Below the pieces are notes generated by a model. The model was not told the origin of the DNA. It was given only the letters and a program-made list of their open reading frames with translations, and made no database searches. From DATAEU01 sp046724395 (GTDB lineage: Bacteria > Actinomycetota > UBA4738 > HRBIN12): a stretch of 51,344 nt of DNA. The position numbers were made by a program, and so were the translations under genes. Every line of letters starts with the position of its first letter. Within the stretch, counting starts at the first letter, position 1. The stretch is from NCBI GenBank assembly GCA_046724395.1, contig JBKOWM010000080.1, forward strand, positions 1 to 51,344, written 5' to 3'. This document shows positions 7,254-15,633 of this stretch, one piece after another.

Positions 7254-9224
7254 GTGGATCTCCACCTCACGCCCGACGAGGCGACTCAGGCCGAGCGCGC
7301 CGCCGTCGACGAGCTCCTCGGGCCGCCGATTTCCGGCTGGCACGGTGGCGAGCGGCGCGCCGCCGTAGACGGACACGTCGCGTTCGGAGGACGGGAGGCA
7401 CGGGAGCGTCGTCAGCTGCTGGTTCCGACGCTGCACGCACTCCAGCGGCGCGCCGGGTGGATCTCTCCGGGCGGGCTCAACTACGCGGCGCAGCGGCTCG
7501 ACGTCCCGCCGGCGGAGGCCTTCGGTGTCGCGAGCTTCTACGGGATGTTCTCGACCGACGCGCGCCCCGCAAACGTCGTTCATGTATGCGACGACATCGT
7601 CTGTCGAACGAAGGGCGCCGACGCCGTCCGGGCGGCGTTCGAGCGATCGCGGGGACCGGCGGGCCAGGGGTGGGCGCCGAGCAACTGCTTAGGGCTCTGC
7701 GAGCGGGCCCCGGCGGTGTTGCTGACACAGGCGGGCGAGCGTCCATTCGAGGTCTCGCTCGCGCCCCTGCGTGAGGATCAGATCGAGGCGCTTACCCGGC
7801 AGTCGGGCGGGTTCCCGGCGCTCCAACCGGGTGCGGCGAGCGCTCCGCAGACGCTGCTCGAGCAGACGCGGAGCCGGCTCCGCCTGCTTCGACGCGTCGG
7901 TCTCGTCGATCCCGCGTCGCTCGACGACTACCGGGCGCACGGGGGCTACCAGGCGCTCCGGACGGCGGTCGGACTCGGTCCGCAGGGCGTTATCCGTGAG
8001 ATCAAGGACGCGAAGCTGCTCGGTCGCGGCGGCGCCGCGTTTCCGACCGGCGTGAAGTGGGAGGCCGTCGCCACGCAGCCGATTCGCCCCCACTACTTCG
8101 TCTGCAACGCGGACGAGTCCGAACCCGGGACGTTCAAGGACCGGGTCGTCATGGAGAACGATCCCTTCGCCGTCATCGAGGCGCTCACCGTGGCCGGCTT
8201 CGCGACGGGATCCGAGAAGGGCTTCGTCTACATCCGCGGCGAGTACCCGCTCGCGACGCAGCGCCTCGTGCACGCCATCGATCAAGCGACGGCGCGCGGG
8301 TTCCTCGGCCCCGACGTCATGGGCGAGGGCTTTCGATTCGAGATCGAGCTCCGCCGCGGCGCCGGCGCGTACATCGCCGGAGAGGAGACGGCGATGTTCA
8401 ACTCGATCGAGGGGAAGCGAGCCGAGCCGAGGAACAAGCCCCCCTTCCCCGTCACGCACGGAGTTTTCGGGCTGCCGACCGGGATCAACAACGTGGAAAC
8501 GCTGGTGAACGTCCTCGAGATCCTTCGGATCGGCGGTCCGGCCTACGCTGCGACGGGGACGCCGGACTCGACCGGAACGCGGCTGTTCTGTGTGAGCGGC
8601 GCGGTGGAACGCCCCGGCGTCTACGAGGTCGAGTGCGGCGTCACGCTCCGTGAGGTCCTGGGCCTGGCCGGCGGCGTCGCGGGCGGAGGTGAGCCGAGGG
8701 CGATCCTGCTGGGCGGCGCCGCGGGCGCGTTCGTCACAGCAGAGGACCTCGACCTCCGCCTGACGTTCGAGGACGCCCGCGCGGCGGGCGTGACGCTCGG
8801 CTCGGGAGTCGTGATGGTGTTCGACGAACGTGCGGACCTGTCCGACACGCTGCTTCGGATCGCGGCGTTCTTCCGGGACGAGTCGTGCGGACAGTGCGTG
8901 CCATGCCGGGTCGGGACGGTCCGGCAGGAGGAGGCCCTCCACCGGCTCCTCGATGGCCGCGCGGACGGCGACCGTGAAGCCGATCTCGCGCTGCTGCGCG
9001 AGATCGCGCAGGTCATGGGCGATGCCTCGATCTGTGGCCTGGGTCAGACGGCGGCGAGCGCCGTTCAGTCCGCCATCTCCCGCCTCGGCCTTGTGTCGGG
9101 GGGTCCGGGGGGCTCAAGCAGCGAGCGCAAACGCGCGAGCGGTAGCCCCCCGAAAGCGGGGGGTCCGGGGGGCTCAAGCAGCGAGCGCAAACGCGCGAGC
9201 GGTAGCGAAGGGAGCGGCCGGTGA
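7254..9224 (+). CDS. fdhB: formate dehydrogenase beta subunit, NuoE-NuoF fusion
   Basis: 656 residues from a GTG four bases after fdhA. The N-terminal 180 residues are a NuoE-like thioredoxin-fold [2Fe-2S] domain, with cysteines in CDDIVCRTKG and NCLGLC. The rest is NuoF-like: the NADH site LGRGGAAFPTGVKWE, the FMN site CNADESEPGTFKDR, then GAGAYIAGEETA, and the [4Fe-4S] motif ESCGQCVPCRVGT with a later Cys in SICGLGQTA. It should hand electrons from the alpha part to NAD+. The conserved domain ends near residue 615. The last 40 residues are low-complexity (GGPGGSSSERKRASGS twice) and are coded by a duplicated palindromic repeat. Confidence 0.95.
   Translation: MDLHLTPDEATQAERAAVDELLGPPISGWHGGERRAAVDGHVAFGGREARERRQLLVPTLHALQRRAGWISPGGLNYAAQRLDVPPAEAFGVASFYGMFSTDARPANVVHVCDDIVCRTKGADAVRAAFERSRGPAGQGWAPSNCLGLCERAPAVLLTQAGERPFEVSLAPLREDQIEALTRQSGGFPALQPGAASAPQTLLEQTRSRLRLLRRVGLVDPASLDDYRAHGGYQALRTAVGLGPQGVIREIKDAKLLGRGGAAFPTGVKWEAVATQPIRPHYFVCNADESEPGTFKDRVVMENDPFAVIEALTVAGFATGSEKGFVYIRGEYPLATQRLVHAIDQATARGFLGPDVMGEGFRFEIELRRGAGAYIAGEETAMFNSIEGKRAEPRNKPPFPVTHGVFGLPTGINNVETLVNVLEILRIGGPAYAATGTPDSTGTRLFCVSGAVERPGVYEVECGVTLREVLGLAGGVAGGGEPRAILLGGAAGAFVTAEDLDLRLTFEDARAAGVTLGSGVVMVFDERADLSDTLLRIAAFFRDESCGQCVPCRVGTVRQEEALHRLLDGRADGDREADLALLREIAQVMGDASICGLGQTAASAVQSAISRLGLVSGGPGGSSSERKRASGSPPKAGGPGGSSSERKRASGSEGSGR
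9097..9206 (+). repeat. two identical 50-bp copies of a palindromic element in the 3' end of fdhB
   Basis: Copies at 9097-9146 and 9157-9206 are identical and 60 bases apart, so the reading frame is kept (20 codons per unit). The unit has inverted ends (GGGGGGCT and AGCCCCCC, 8 bp), and the joint CCCCCC-GAAAGC-GGGGGG can also fold. A diverged copy lies at 20784-20827. The repeat codes the non-conserved tail of FdhB. Confidence 0.85.
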
Positions 9225-10126
9225 GCGGGATTCCACTCGGGATGCCCCGTCGGATGATCGAGCTCGAGATCGACGGGAAGGCCGTCCGCGTCCCCGAGGG
9301 CACGACGCTGTTGCAGGCCTGCCGCGCCCAGGGGATCGACACCCCGACGCTGTGTTACCTGGAGAACCTCACCCCCGTGAACGTGTGCCGCGTGTGCGTC
9401 GTGGAGGTAGAGGGCTCGCGCGCGCTCGTCCCCGCGTGCTCGCGCCTGGCCGAGGCGGGCATGAACGTGCGAACGGACTCCGACCGTGTTCGGCTATCGC
9501 GCCGCATGGTGCTCGAGTTCCTCGGCTCCTCCGTCGACCTCTCGCTCGCCGGCGAGGACGTCGAGCGGTGGCAGGAGGAGTACGCGGCCGATGCTGACCG
9601 CTACGGCGAGCGGCGCGAGACGGTCGCGCAGCCGGTCAAGGTCGACAACGAGCTGTACGTGCGCGACTACGCGCGGTGCATCCTCTGCTACAAGTGCGTG
9701 GAGGCATGCGGTGTCGACGCGCAGAACACGTTTGCGATCGCGACCGCCGGACGCGGATTCGAGGCTCGCATCTCGACCGAGTTCGACGCGCCGCTGCCCG
9801 AGTCGGCGTGCGTCTACTGTGGCAACTGCATCGGCGTCTGCCCGACCGGCGCGTTGATGTTCAAGAGCGAGCACGACATGCGCCGGGCCGGAACGTGGGA
9901 CGATTCCCGGCAGACCGTCACCGACTCGATCTGCCCGTACTGCGGCGTGGGCTGCGAGCTTGAGTTGCACGTGCAGGACAACGAGATCGTGAAGGTCACG
10001 TCGCCGCTCGACAACGACATCACGAGCGGTCATCTCTGCGTCAAGGGGCGCTTCGGCTTCGCGTTCGTGCAGCAGCGGGCGCCCGTCCCGGCGGCCCAGG
10101 ACGCCGGGATCGACGGGGAGCCCTAG
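9221..10126 (+). CDS. NuoG-like iron-sulfur subunit carrying the detached N-terminal [4Fe-4S] domain of formate dehydrogenase alpha
   Basis: 301 residues; the GTG start overlaps fdhB by four bases. Order of parts: a [2Fe-2S] ferredoxin domain (CYLENLTPVNVCRVC and a later Cys in PACSRL), a two-cluster 4Fe-4S region (CILCYKCVEAC and CVYCGNCIGVCP), then a molybdopterin-oxidoreductase Fe4S4 domain (CPYCGVGCELELHV ... GHLCVKGRFGFAFV) that ends the protein. In ordinary FDH alpha subunits these parts and the catalytic domain form one chain of about 900 residues; here the chain is cut just after the GRFGF motif. The Lys of LCVKG, near the Mo site in FDH-H, is kept. The two proteins must assemble for activity, which is inference. 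Confidence 0.9.
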   Translation: MSGIPLGMPRRMIELEIDGKAVRVPEGTTLLQACRAQGIDTPTLCYLENLTPVNVCRVCVVEVEGSRALVPACSRLAEAGMNVRTDSDRVRLSRRMVLEFLGSSVDLSLAGEDVERWQEEYAADADRYGERRETVAQPVKVDNELYVRDYARCILCYKCVEACGVDAQNTFAIATAGRGFEARISTEFDAPLPESACVYCGNCIGVCPTGALMFKSEHDMRRAGTWDDSRQTVTDSICPYCGVGCELELHVQDNEIVKVTSPLDNDITSGHLCVKGRFGFAFVQQRAPVPAAQDAGIDGEP

Positions 10127-10127
10127 T

Positions 10128-10724
10128 CTGAGCCAGGCCAGGGCCGTCACCGGCGTCGTGCTCGCCGGTGGTCGCGCGACGCGGTTCGGCCGGGACAAGC
10201 TCCGGGAGCCGTACCGTGGCTCGCCGCTCGTGCACCACGCCATCCTCACGTTGGCTAGCGTCTGTGGCGAAGTCCTCGTCGTGGCCGCTCCCGGCGTTCG
10301 GCCCGAGCTTCCCGCGGGCGTCCCGCTCCTGGTCCAGCACGACTTATCGGAGGGTGAGGGCCCGCTGGTCGCGCTTGCGAACGCTCTGGCGAATGTCCGG
10401 ACCCCGCTCGCGCTCGTCGCCGGCGGAGACATGCCGGAGCTCGGCCGTGCCGTGCTGCTCGAGATGCTGCGCGTGGCCGGGGAGGCGGCGGTCGACGCCG
10501 TGGCGCTGCAGGACGGTGATGGATCCAGGCCGCTGCCGGTCGTGCTCCGGCTGCGGCGGGCGCGTCCGATCGCGGCGGGGCTGGTTCGCAGTGGTGAGCG
10601 GCGCCTCCGAACGCTTCTCGACGCCCTTCGGGTCGCCGTCCTGGATGAGCCGACCTGGCGAGCACTCGACCCGAGCGGTCGGACCCTGCTCGACGTCGAC
10701 ACGCCAGCGGATCTCGGACGATGA
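10128..10724 (+). CDS. mobA: molybdenum cofactor guanylyltransferase (MobA-like)
   Basis: About 198 residues. MobA joins GMP to molybdopterin, the last step toward the MGD cofactor of the formate dehydrogenase encoded upstream. The nucleotide motif is VVLAGGRATRFGRDK, and GGDMPELG is the metal-binding Asp region. The start is unusual. A GTG at 10158 falls inside the first beta strand and would remove part of it. CTG 10128 gives SQARAVTGVVLAGG, is preceded by GGGGAG at seven bases, and lies one base after the previous stop. I prefer the CTG. The 3' end overlaps the next gene by four bases. Confidence 0.85.
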   Translation: MSQARAVTGVVLAGGRATRFGRDKLREPYRGSPLVHHAILTLASVCGEVLVVAAPGVRPELPAGVPLLVQHDLSEGEGPLVALANALANVRTPLALVAGGDMPELGRAVLLEMLRVAGEAAVDAVALQDGDGSRPLPVVLRLRRARPIAAGLVRSGERRLRTLLDALRVAVLDEPTWRALDPSGRTLLDVDTPADLGR

Positions 10725-11590
10725 CCGGATCGACCGCGACGACGGGTGGTGGCTCGGATCACGGACCCCTCGTGATCGGACGGGTCGAAGTCGTGGTCAT
10801 ATGCGAGGGCTTCGCGCCGATGGCGCTCGCGGAGGAGCTGCCGGGCGACCACGTCGACTGGCAGGGTGAGCGGAGTCGTCACCCGTGGGCATTCGTGGAC
10901 GACGCATCCTGGGCGTGGCACGTGCACGCATTCGCCGTGCGAGCACCTCACCGGTTGGTCCTCGTCGACTCGGGGCTCGGCTCGTTTCCGCCGTACCGGC
11001 CGTGGCGCTCGCACCTCGATCGGGAGATGGCACTCCAACGTGCAGGCGTCGATCCGGCGGACGTCGGGGACGTCGTGCTCACGCACCTGCACGCCGATCA
11101 CGCGGGAGGCGTGGCCGCGGCCGACGGGACCCCGCGGTTCCCGAACGCGCGCGTTCACGTTCATCGGGCGGACCGCGACCACTTCTCGGCGGAGCGCGAT
11201 GCCGACGGCTACGACGCGGGCCGCGAGATCGATGCGCTCGATCGGTCCGGTCTCGCCGTGACGACGGAGGCCGACCACGAGGTCGCCGCCGGCGTTCGGG
11301 TGCTCCACTCACCCGGCCACACACCCGGTCACAGAAGCGTGCTCGTAGAGGACGCGGAGGATCGACTGTTGCTCACGGGCGACCTGCTCCATCTGCCGGT
11401 GCAGGTCGATACGCCGGAATCGCCGTCGGCGCACGACGTCGACCCGGCGCTCGCCTCCGATTCGCGGACCGCGCTGCTGTCCCGCGCCGGACGCAACGGC
11501 TGGCTGGTCGGCGTCTCGCACTTCGCGGTGCCGTTCGGCAGCGTGGCGCCGGCCCCGGGGCAGGGTCGGTGGCGGTCACGCCTGTCGTGA
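10721..11590 (+). CDS. MBL-fold metallo-hydrolase
   Basis: 289 residues; ATG overlaps the mobA stop. The metal motif THLHADHAGG (about residues 121-130) and the later SPGHTPGH, TGDLLH and VGVSHF supply the usual His/Asp ligands of the metallo-beta-lactamase fold. The N-terminus contains about 15 poorly conserved residues. Overall it resembles lactonase and glyoxalase II-like hydrolases, but the substrate cannot be told. It is the last gene of the run starting at fdhA, so it may be co-transcribed with the molybdenum genes without sharing their task. Confidence 0.85.
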   Translation: MTGSTATTGGGSDHGPLVIGRVEVVVICEGFAPMALAEELPGDHVDWQGERSRHPWAFVDDASWAWHVHAFAVRAPHRLVLVDSGLGSFPPYRPWRSHLDREMALQRAGVDPADVGDVVLTHLHADHAGGVAAADGTPRFPNARVHVHRADRDHFSAERDADGYDAGREIDALDRSGLAVTTEADHEVAAGVRVLHSPGHTPGHRSVLVEDAEDRLLLTGDLLHLPVQVDTPESPSAHDVDPALASDSRTALLSRAGRNGWLVGVSHFAVPFGSVAPAPGQGRWRSRLS

Positions 11591-11699
11591 TCTGCGCCGA
11601 TCTGCGCCCCTCGGGTACGCTTCGGCGCGAAGAGCGGGTCCGCAGAAGCATCACACGGACGTCCCGCGCATCAAACCCTCGGAGCGGAAAGGACCGGCT

Positions 11700-13013
11700 A
11701 TGCCGCGTCGTGTGCTGATCATGGGCGCCGCGGGGCGCGACTTCCACAACTTCAACGTCGTCTACCGCGACGACCCCGACTACGAGGTCGTGGCGTTCAC
11801 CGCGACGCAAATCCCTTTCATCGAAAACCGCACGTATCCGGCGGAGCTCGCTGGCTCCCTTTATCCGGGCGGCATCCGGATCCATGACGAGTCCGCGCTG
11901 ACGCAGCTGATCCACGACGAGCGCGTCGACGACGTGGTCTTCGCCTACTCGGACGTCAGCCACGAGTACGTGATGCACCGGGGAAGTGAGGTCCTCGCGG
12001 CCGGCGCCAATTTCGAGCTCCTCGGCCCTGACGCGACGATGCTCGATGCGACGGTGCCCGTTGTGGCCGTCTGCGCCGTGCGCACCGGCGCCGGAAAAAG
12101 CCAGACGACGCGCGCGGTCGCGCAGGTCCTGCGCGACGGCGGGAAACGGGTCGTCGCCGTCCGCCATCCGATGCCGTACGGCGACCTCAACGCTCAGCGT
12201 CTCCAGCGGTTCGAAACGCTCGAGGACCTCGACGAGAACGACGTGACGATCGAGGAGCGCGAGGAGTACGAGCCGCACCTCAACGCCGGCACCGTCGTAT
12301 ATGCGGGGGTCGACTACGGGCAGATCCTCGAGCGGGCGCAGGCGGAGTGCGACGTCCTTCTGTGGGACGGGGGAAACAACGACCTTCCCTTCTACCGCCC
12401 CGCCGTACACATCGTCGTGGCCGACCCCCTCCGCGCGGGCCACGAGACGAGTTATCACCCGGGGGAGGCGAACCTGCGGATGGCCGGCGTCGTCGTCATC
12501 AACAAGATCGACAGCGCGACCGAGGCGCAGGTTGGCGAGCTCGAGGAAACGATCGGTCGACTGAATTCGCGGGCGACCGTCGTTAAGGCGAACAGCGCCG
12601 TTACCGTCGAGGATGCATCGGCGATCGCGGGAAAGCGTGTGCTCGTCGTCGAGGACGGCCCGACGCTCACGCACGGCGAGATGAAGTTCGGCGCGGGCGT
12701 CGTCGCGGCGCGTCGTAACGGCGCAGCGGAGGTCGTCGACCCCCGGCGGTGGGCCGTCGGAACGATCGACGAGACGTTTCGCAAGTACGACGTCGGGCCG
12801 GTGCTACCAGCGATGGGGTATTCCGACGAGCAGCTCGCCGAGATGGAGAAGATCATCGACGCGGCCGACGTCGACGTCGTGTTGATCGCCTCGCCGATCG
12901 ATCTGCGACACGTGATCGACGTCCGCAAGCCCGCCGTCCGCGTCCGCTACGAGCTGGAGACGATCCCCGGTTCGCCGACGCTTGCCGACGTCTTGAAGCC
13001 AGTGATCTTCTGA
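11700..13013 (+). CDS. cyclic 2,3-diphosphoglycerate synthetase-like GTPase-fold protein
   Basis: 437 residues. It begins with a Rossmann-like part (RRVLIMGAAGRDFHNFN), followed by a P-loop domain with Walker A VRTGAGKSQTTRA near residues 126-138 and then a guanine-type NKID motif (VVVINKIDSA). This is the COG2403 family, which includes archaeal cyclic 2,3-diphosphoglycerate synthetase. Bacterial members are common and mostly untested, so the product is not certain. A TACGCT -10 box lies at 11616-11621. Carbamate kinase follows after 28 bases, a pairing that suggests a role around carbamoyl phosphate or acyl-phosphate chemistry. Confidence 0.85.
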   Translation: MPRRVLIMGAAGRDFHNFNVVYRDDPDYEVVAFTATQIPFIENRTYPAELAGSLYPGGIRIHDESALTQLIHDERVDDVVFAYSDVSHEYVMHRGSEVLAAGANFELLGPDATMLDATVPVVAVCAVRTGAGKSQTTRAVAQVLRDGGKRVVAVRHPMPYGDLNAQRLQRFETLEDLDENDVTIEEREEYEPHLNAGTVVYAGVDYGQILERAQAECDVLLWDGGNNDLPFYRPAVHIVVADPLRAGHETSYHPGEANLRMAGVVVINKIDSATEAQVGELEETIGRLNSRATVVKANSAVTVEDASAIAGKRVLVVEDGPTLTHGEMKFGAGVVAARRNGAAEVVDPRRWAVGTIDETFRKYDVGPVLPAMGYSDEQLAEMEKIIDAADVDVVLIASPIDLRHVIDVRKPAVRVRYELETIPGSPTLADVLKPVIF

Positions 13014-13041
13014 GGCCGGGCGAGTCGAGGAGCCTTCCCCG

Positions 13042-13983
13042 ATGGAACGCGTGGTGGTCGCGCTCGGCGGCAACGCGCTGCTCCGCCGCGGCGAGGACGA
13101 CACGTTCGAGAACATGTACGCCTCGGCACGGCGAGCGGCCGAGCGCGTCGTCGACGTCGCCGCCGCCGGCTGGGAGATCGTCGTAACGCACGGCAACGGT
13201 CCGCAGGTGGGACGGATCCTCTTGCAGCAGGAGGCGGCCCGGGGATGGGTGCACCCGCTGCCGCTCGATGTGTGCGGTGCCGAGAGCCAGGGCCAGATCG
13301 GCTATCTCCTCCAGGTGACGATCGGCGATGTGTTCTTCGAGCGGGGGACGGAACGACCGGTCTCGACCGTCCTGACGCTCACGCGCGTCCGTGTCGACGA
13401 CCCGGCCTTCGCCGATCCGACGAAACCCGTCGGTCCCTTCTACGAGCAGGACGAGGCGCGCAAGCTCGTGGAAGAGCGCGGCTATGTGATGAAGCCCGAC
13501 CCGCACGGGGGGTTCCGCCGGGTCGTTCCCTCGCCGGCGCCTTACTCGATCGTCGAAGCGCCCGTCATTCGTCAGCTCGTCGCCGACGGTGTCATCGTGA
13601 TCGCCTCGGGCGGCGGCGGGGTTCCGGTCGTCGAGGACGGGCCGAGGTTGACCGGCGTCGAGGGCGTCGTCGACAAGGACCTCGCGGCATCGATCCTCGC
13701 TCGGGACGTCGGAGCATCTGTTTTGCTGATCCTGACCGACGTCGCGAACGTGATGCGCGGATTCTCGACGGATCGCCCGGTCGAGATCGACGAGCTGACG
13801 ACGACCGAGGCGGAGCGGCTCCTGGCGGCCGGCGAGTTCGGTGCCGGATCGATGGGCCCCAAGGTCCGCGCGGCCATCGACTTCGCCCGATCCGGACCGG
13901 ATCGACGCTCGATGATCGGCGACCTCGACGCCGCCGTCGACGTGCTCCACGGCCGCGCCGGCACGCGGCTCGTGCCCGGCTAG
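13042..13983 (+). CDS. arcC: carbamate kinase
   Basis: 313 residues, normal for the family. It catalyses the reversible transfer ADP + carbamoyl phosphate to ATP + carbamate. Signatures: VVALGGNALLRRGE at the N-terminus, VVTHGNGPQVGRI, the PV-SKPIGP-like stretch DPTKPVGPFY, VIASGGGGVPVVED, GVVDKDLAASILA, and the C-terminal GSMGPKVRAAIDF. It belongs to the amino acid kinase fold. No arcA or arcB is in the window, so arginine deiminase use is not shown. The partner upstream is the COG2403 protein. Confidence 0.95.
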   Translation: MERVVVALGGNALLRRGEDDTFENMYASARRAAERVVDVAAAGWEIVVTHGNGPQVGRILLQQEAARGWVHPLPLDVCGAESQGQIGYLLQVTIGDVFFERGTERPVSTVLTLTRVRVDDPAFADPTKPVGPFYEQDEARKLVEERGYVMKPDPHGGFRRVVPSPAPYSIVEAPVIRQLVADGVIVIASGGGGVPVVEDGPRLTGVEGVVDKDLAASILARDVGASVLLILTDVANVMRGFSTDRPVEIDELTTTEAERLLAAGEFGAGSMGPKVRAAIDFARSGPDRRSMIGDLDAAVDVLHGRAGTRLVPG

Positions 13984-14004
13984 CGCCTGCCTGGTGCGCG
14001 CCGC

Positions 14005-14010
14005 TACGCT
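14005..14010 (+). promoter_or_regulatory. -10 box giving a leaderless start for the EEP gene
   Basis: TACGCT is followed by six bases and the GTG at 14017, the spacing expected for a leaderless transcript. It lies 21 bases after the stop of arcC. Confidence 0.45.
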
Positions 14011-14016
14011 CGCCGG

Positions 14017-14700
14017 GTGCGGATGCGCGTCGTCACGTACAACGTTCGCGGGTTCCGCGATGGGCTCGAGCGCGTGGCGAAGGTGGTCGCGCACTTCGAA
14101 CCCGACGTCGTGCTCCTCAACGAGACCGGCGGCCGCCTCGCGCTGCGGAGGTTCGGCCGCGCGCTCGGCATGCAGGTCGCGCGGGACCCCTGGTCGCCGT
14201 TTCGACGGCGGGTGAAGGATGCCGTGCTGGTCCGGACGCCGTGGCGGATCGCGTCGAGTTTTCAGCGTCGGTTCCCGACGGCGTCGTGGCTGTACCCGCG
14301 CGGCGCGCTCGTCGCCGACGTCCGCGCCGCCGGCGAGCGAATCAACGCGATCGCAACGCACCTCTCGCTGCACCCGGGAGAGCGCCGTCGGCATGCCGAG
14401 GAACTGACGGCGCTCGTCGCTCGGCTGCGCACGCCGACCATCGTCGGCGGCGACCTGAACGAGCTGCCCGACGGGCGCGCGGTATCGATCCTCGGCGACC
14501 GCTTCCAAGACGCATGGCTGCTGGCCGGCGGCGCCGACGGGGAGACGTTTCCCGCCGAGGCGCCGACCTCACGGATCGACTACCTCTTCGTCACGCAGGA
14601 GGTCCGCGTCGAGGGCGTGCTCGTCGCGGCCGGTCCCGACGCGCGCGAGGCGTCCGACCACCGGCCGGTCGTCGCCGTCATCACCGTGGCGGCGGCCTGA
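14017..14700 (+). CDS. endonuclease/exonuclease/phosphatase (EEP) family protein
   Basis: 227 residues. The EEP fold is shown by MRVVTYNVRGF at the start, EPDVVLLNETG with the metal-binding Glu, ATHLSLHPGERR, IVGGDLNELPDG with the Asp-Asn pair, SRIDYLFV, and the closing SDHRPVVAVI. Such enzymes cut phosphodiester or phosphomonoester bonds in nucleic acids, lipids or small molecules; the substrate is not visible. GTG 14017 is chosen because of the leaderless promoter; an ATG six bases on is possible. The 3' end overlaps the convergent esterase gene by 20 bases. Confidence 0.85.
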   Translation: MRMRVVTYNVRGFRDGLERVAKVVAHFEPDVVLLNETGGRLALRRFGRALGMQVARDPWSPFRRRVKDAVLVRTPWRIASSFQRRFPTASWLYPRGALVADVRAAGERINAIATHLSLHPGERRRHAEELTALVARLRTPTIVGGDLNELPDGRAVSILGDRFQDAWLLAGGADGETFPAEAPTSRIDYLFVTQEVRVEGVLVAAGPDAREASDHRPVVAVITVAAA

Positions 14701-15445
14701 TGCGGGTCACCTCGCGAAAGAAGTCGAGACTGCGCTCGAACAGCAGCGGTGCGTCGTGATCGAGCGGCAGCGCGTGGTAGGAGTTAGCACAGTCGATGCG
14801 GAGCGTGCGCGCCGAGGCGACGCGGGCGAGGATCCGCTCCGCGCTCCCGGCCGGGATCTCATGGTCGACGGATGACGTGAAGATGGCCATCGGCGCGCGG
14901 ACTCGAGGAAGCTCGCTGTCGACGACGCGAAGGAAGTCGCGAAGTGTCACGATCGCGGACACGGGCCGGCGATCGTAGCGCCCCGGGTCGCGCGCCCCGT
15001 TACTGGAGTCCGTCCCGGACGCGCTCGTGCTCCGCACGAACCAGCGCACGAGGGGAACCAGCAGCAGCCGGCGGTCACGGAGATACGGGTTCGCCAGCGA
15101 GAGCGCGTCGACATCGTTCGGCCGAAGCGCCGCGAGATGCAGCGCGAGCGCCGCGCCCATCGAGTGACCGAGGACGGCCACCCCCTCGCATCGTTCGCGC
15201 AGCGCCGAGAGGGCTCGCTCCGCCTCGCCTGCCCAGTCGGGCCACCGGGTCCGTGCCAGTTCCTCAACCGATGTGCCGTGGCCAGGAAGCCTGGGAAGGC
15301 GTACGGAGAGGCCCTGGGCTTCGAACCACGCCGCCGCGCCTCGCAAAGATCCCGGCGATCCGCCGAACCCGTGGAGCAGAAGCACGCCGAGGGCCCCAGC
15401 GTCGGCCTCGTAGGGGTCGGCGCCTGGTCGAACGAGAGCCCTCAC
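14681..15445 (-). CDS. alpha/beta hydrolase, carboxylesterase-like
   Basis: 254 residues from a GTG. LLLHGFGGSPGSL forms the oxyanion region, GHSMGAA the nucleophile elbow (Ser), SSVDHEIP the Asp region and SYHALPLDHD the catalytic His. The arrangement is that of Est30-type carboxylesterases and monoacylglycerol lipases, which hydrolyse short acyl esters in the cytosol. No signal peptide is visible. The small membrane protein gene ends eight bases upstream on the same strand, so the two are probably co-transcribed. Confidence 0.85.
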   Translation of the reverse strand: MRALVRPGADPYEADAGALGVLLLHGFGGSPGSLRGAAAWFEAQGLSVRLPRLPGHGTSVEELARTRWPDWAGEAERALSALRERCEGVAVLGHSMGAALALHLAALRPNDVDALSLANPYLRDRRLLLVPLVRWFVRSTSASGTDSSNGARDPGRYDRRPVSAIVTLRDFLRVVDSELPRVRAPMAIFTSSVDHEIPAGSAERILARVASARTLRIDCANSYHALPLDHDAPLLFERSLDFFREVTRIRPPPR

Positions 15446-15452
15446 TCCGCGC

Positions 15453-15614
15453 TCAAAGCCTGCGAGCGCGCCGCCCGGGGTTCACGAACAGCTGGAAGAC
15501 GAGGTACACGAAGAACAAGCCCACGACGGCGACGAGAAATCCCAACAGAACCGCGAAGAACCACTCGAGGAACCCCCAGCCAGCGCTGGCGGCGGCGACG
15601 ACCGACGCGAGCAT
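15453..15614 (-). CDS. small single-pass membrane protein
   Basis: This 53-residue frame starts MLASVVAAASAGWGF, has one long hydrophobic segment (about residues 15-43, rich in Phe, Leu and Val) and ends with a basic tail NPGRRARRL. It lies between the RlpA-type gene (19 bases away) and the esterase gene (eight bases away), all on the minus strand. No strong ribosome site is seen. I know no family; the composition argues for a real membrane peptide, topology N-out and C-in. Confidence 0.6.
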   Translation of the reverse strand: MLASVVAAASAGWGFLEWFFAVLLGFLVAVVGLFFVYLVFQLFVNPGRRARRL

Positions 15615-15633
15615 CTCAACCACTCTAGCGCGG

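Noticed and set aside
5150..7270. Long minus-strand open frame continuing the DUF6766 gene across fdhA
   Set aside because: It is the high-GC antisense shadow of the formate dehydrogenase gene; the composition is Arg/Pro/Ala-rich with no domain.
9494..12674. Long minus-strand frames opposite the FeS subunit, mobA, hydrolase and COG2403 genes
   Set aside because: They mirror well-recognised plus-strand genes and show no family motif.
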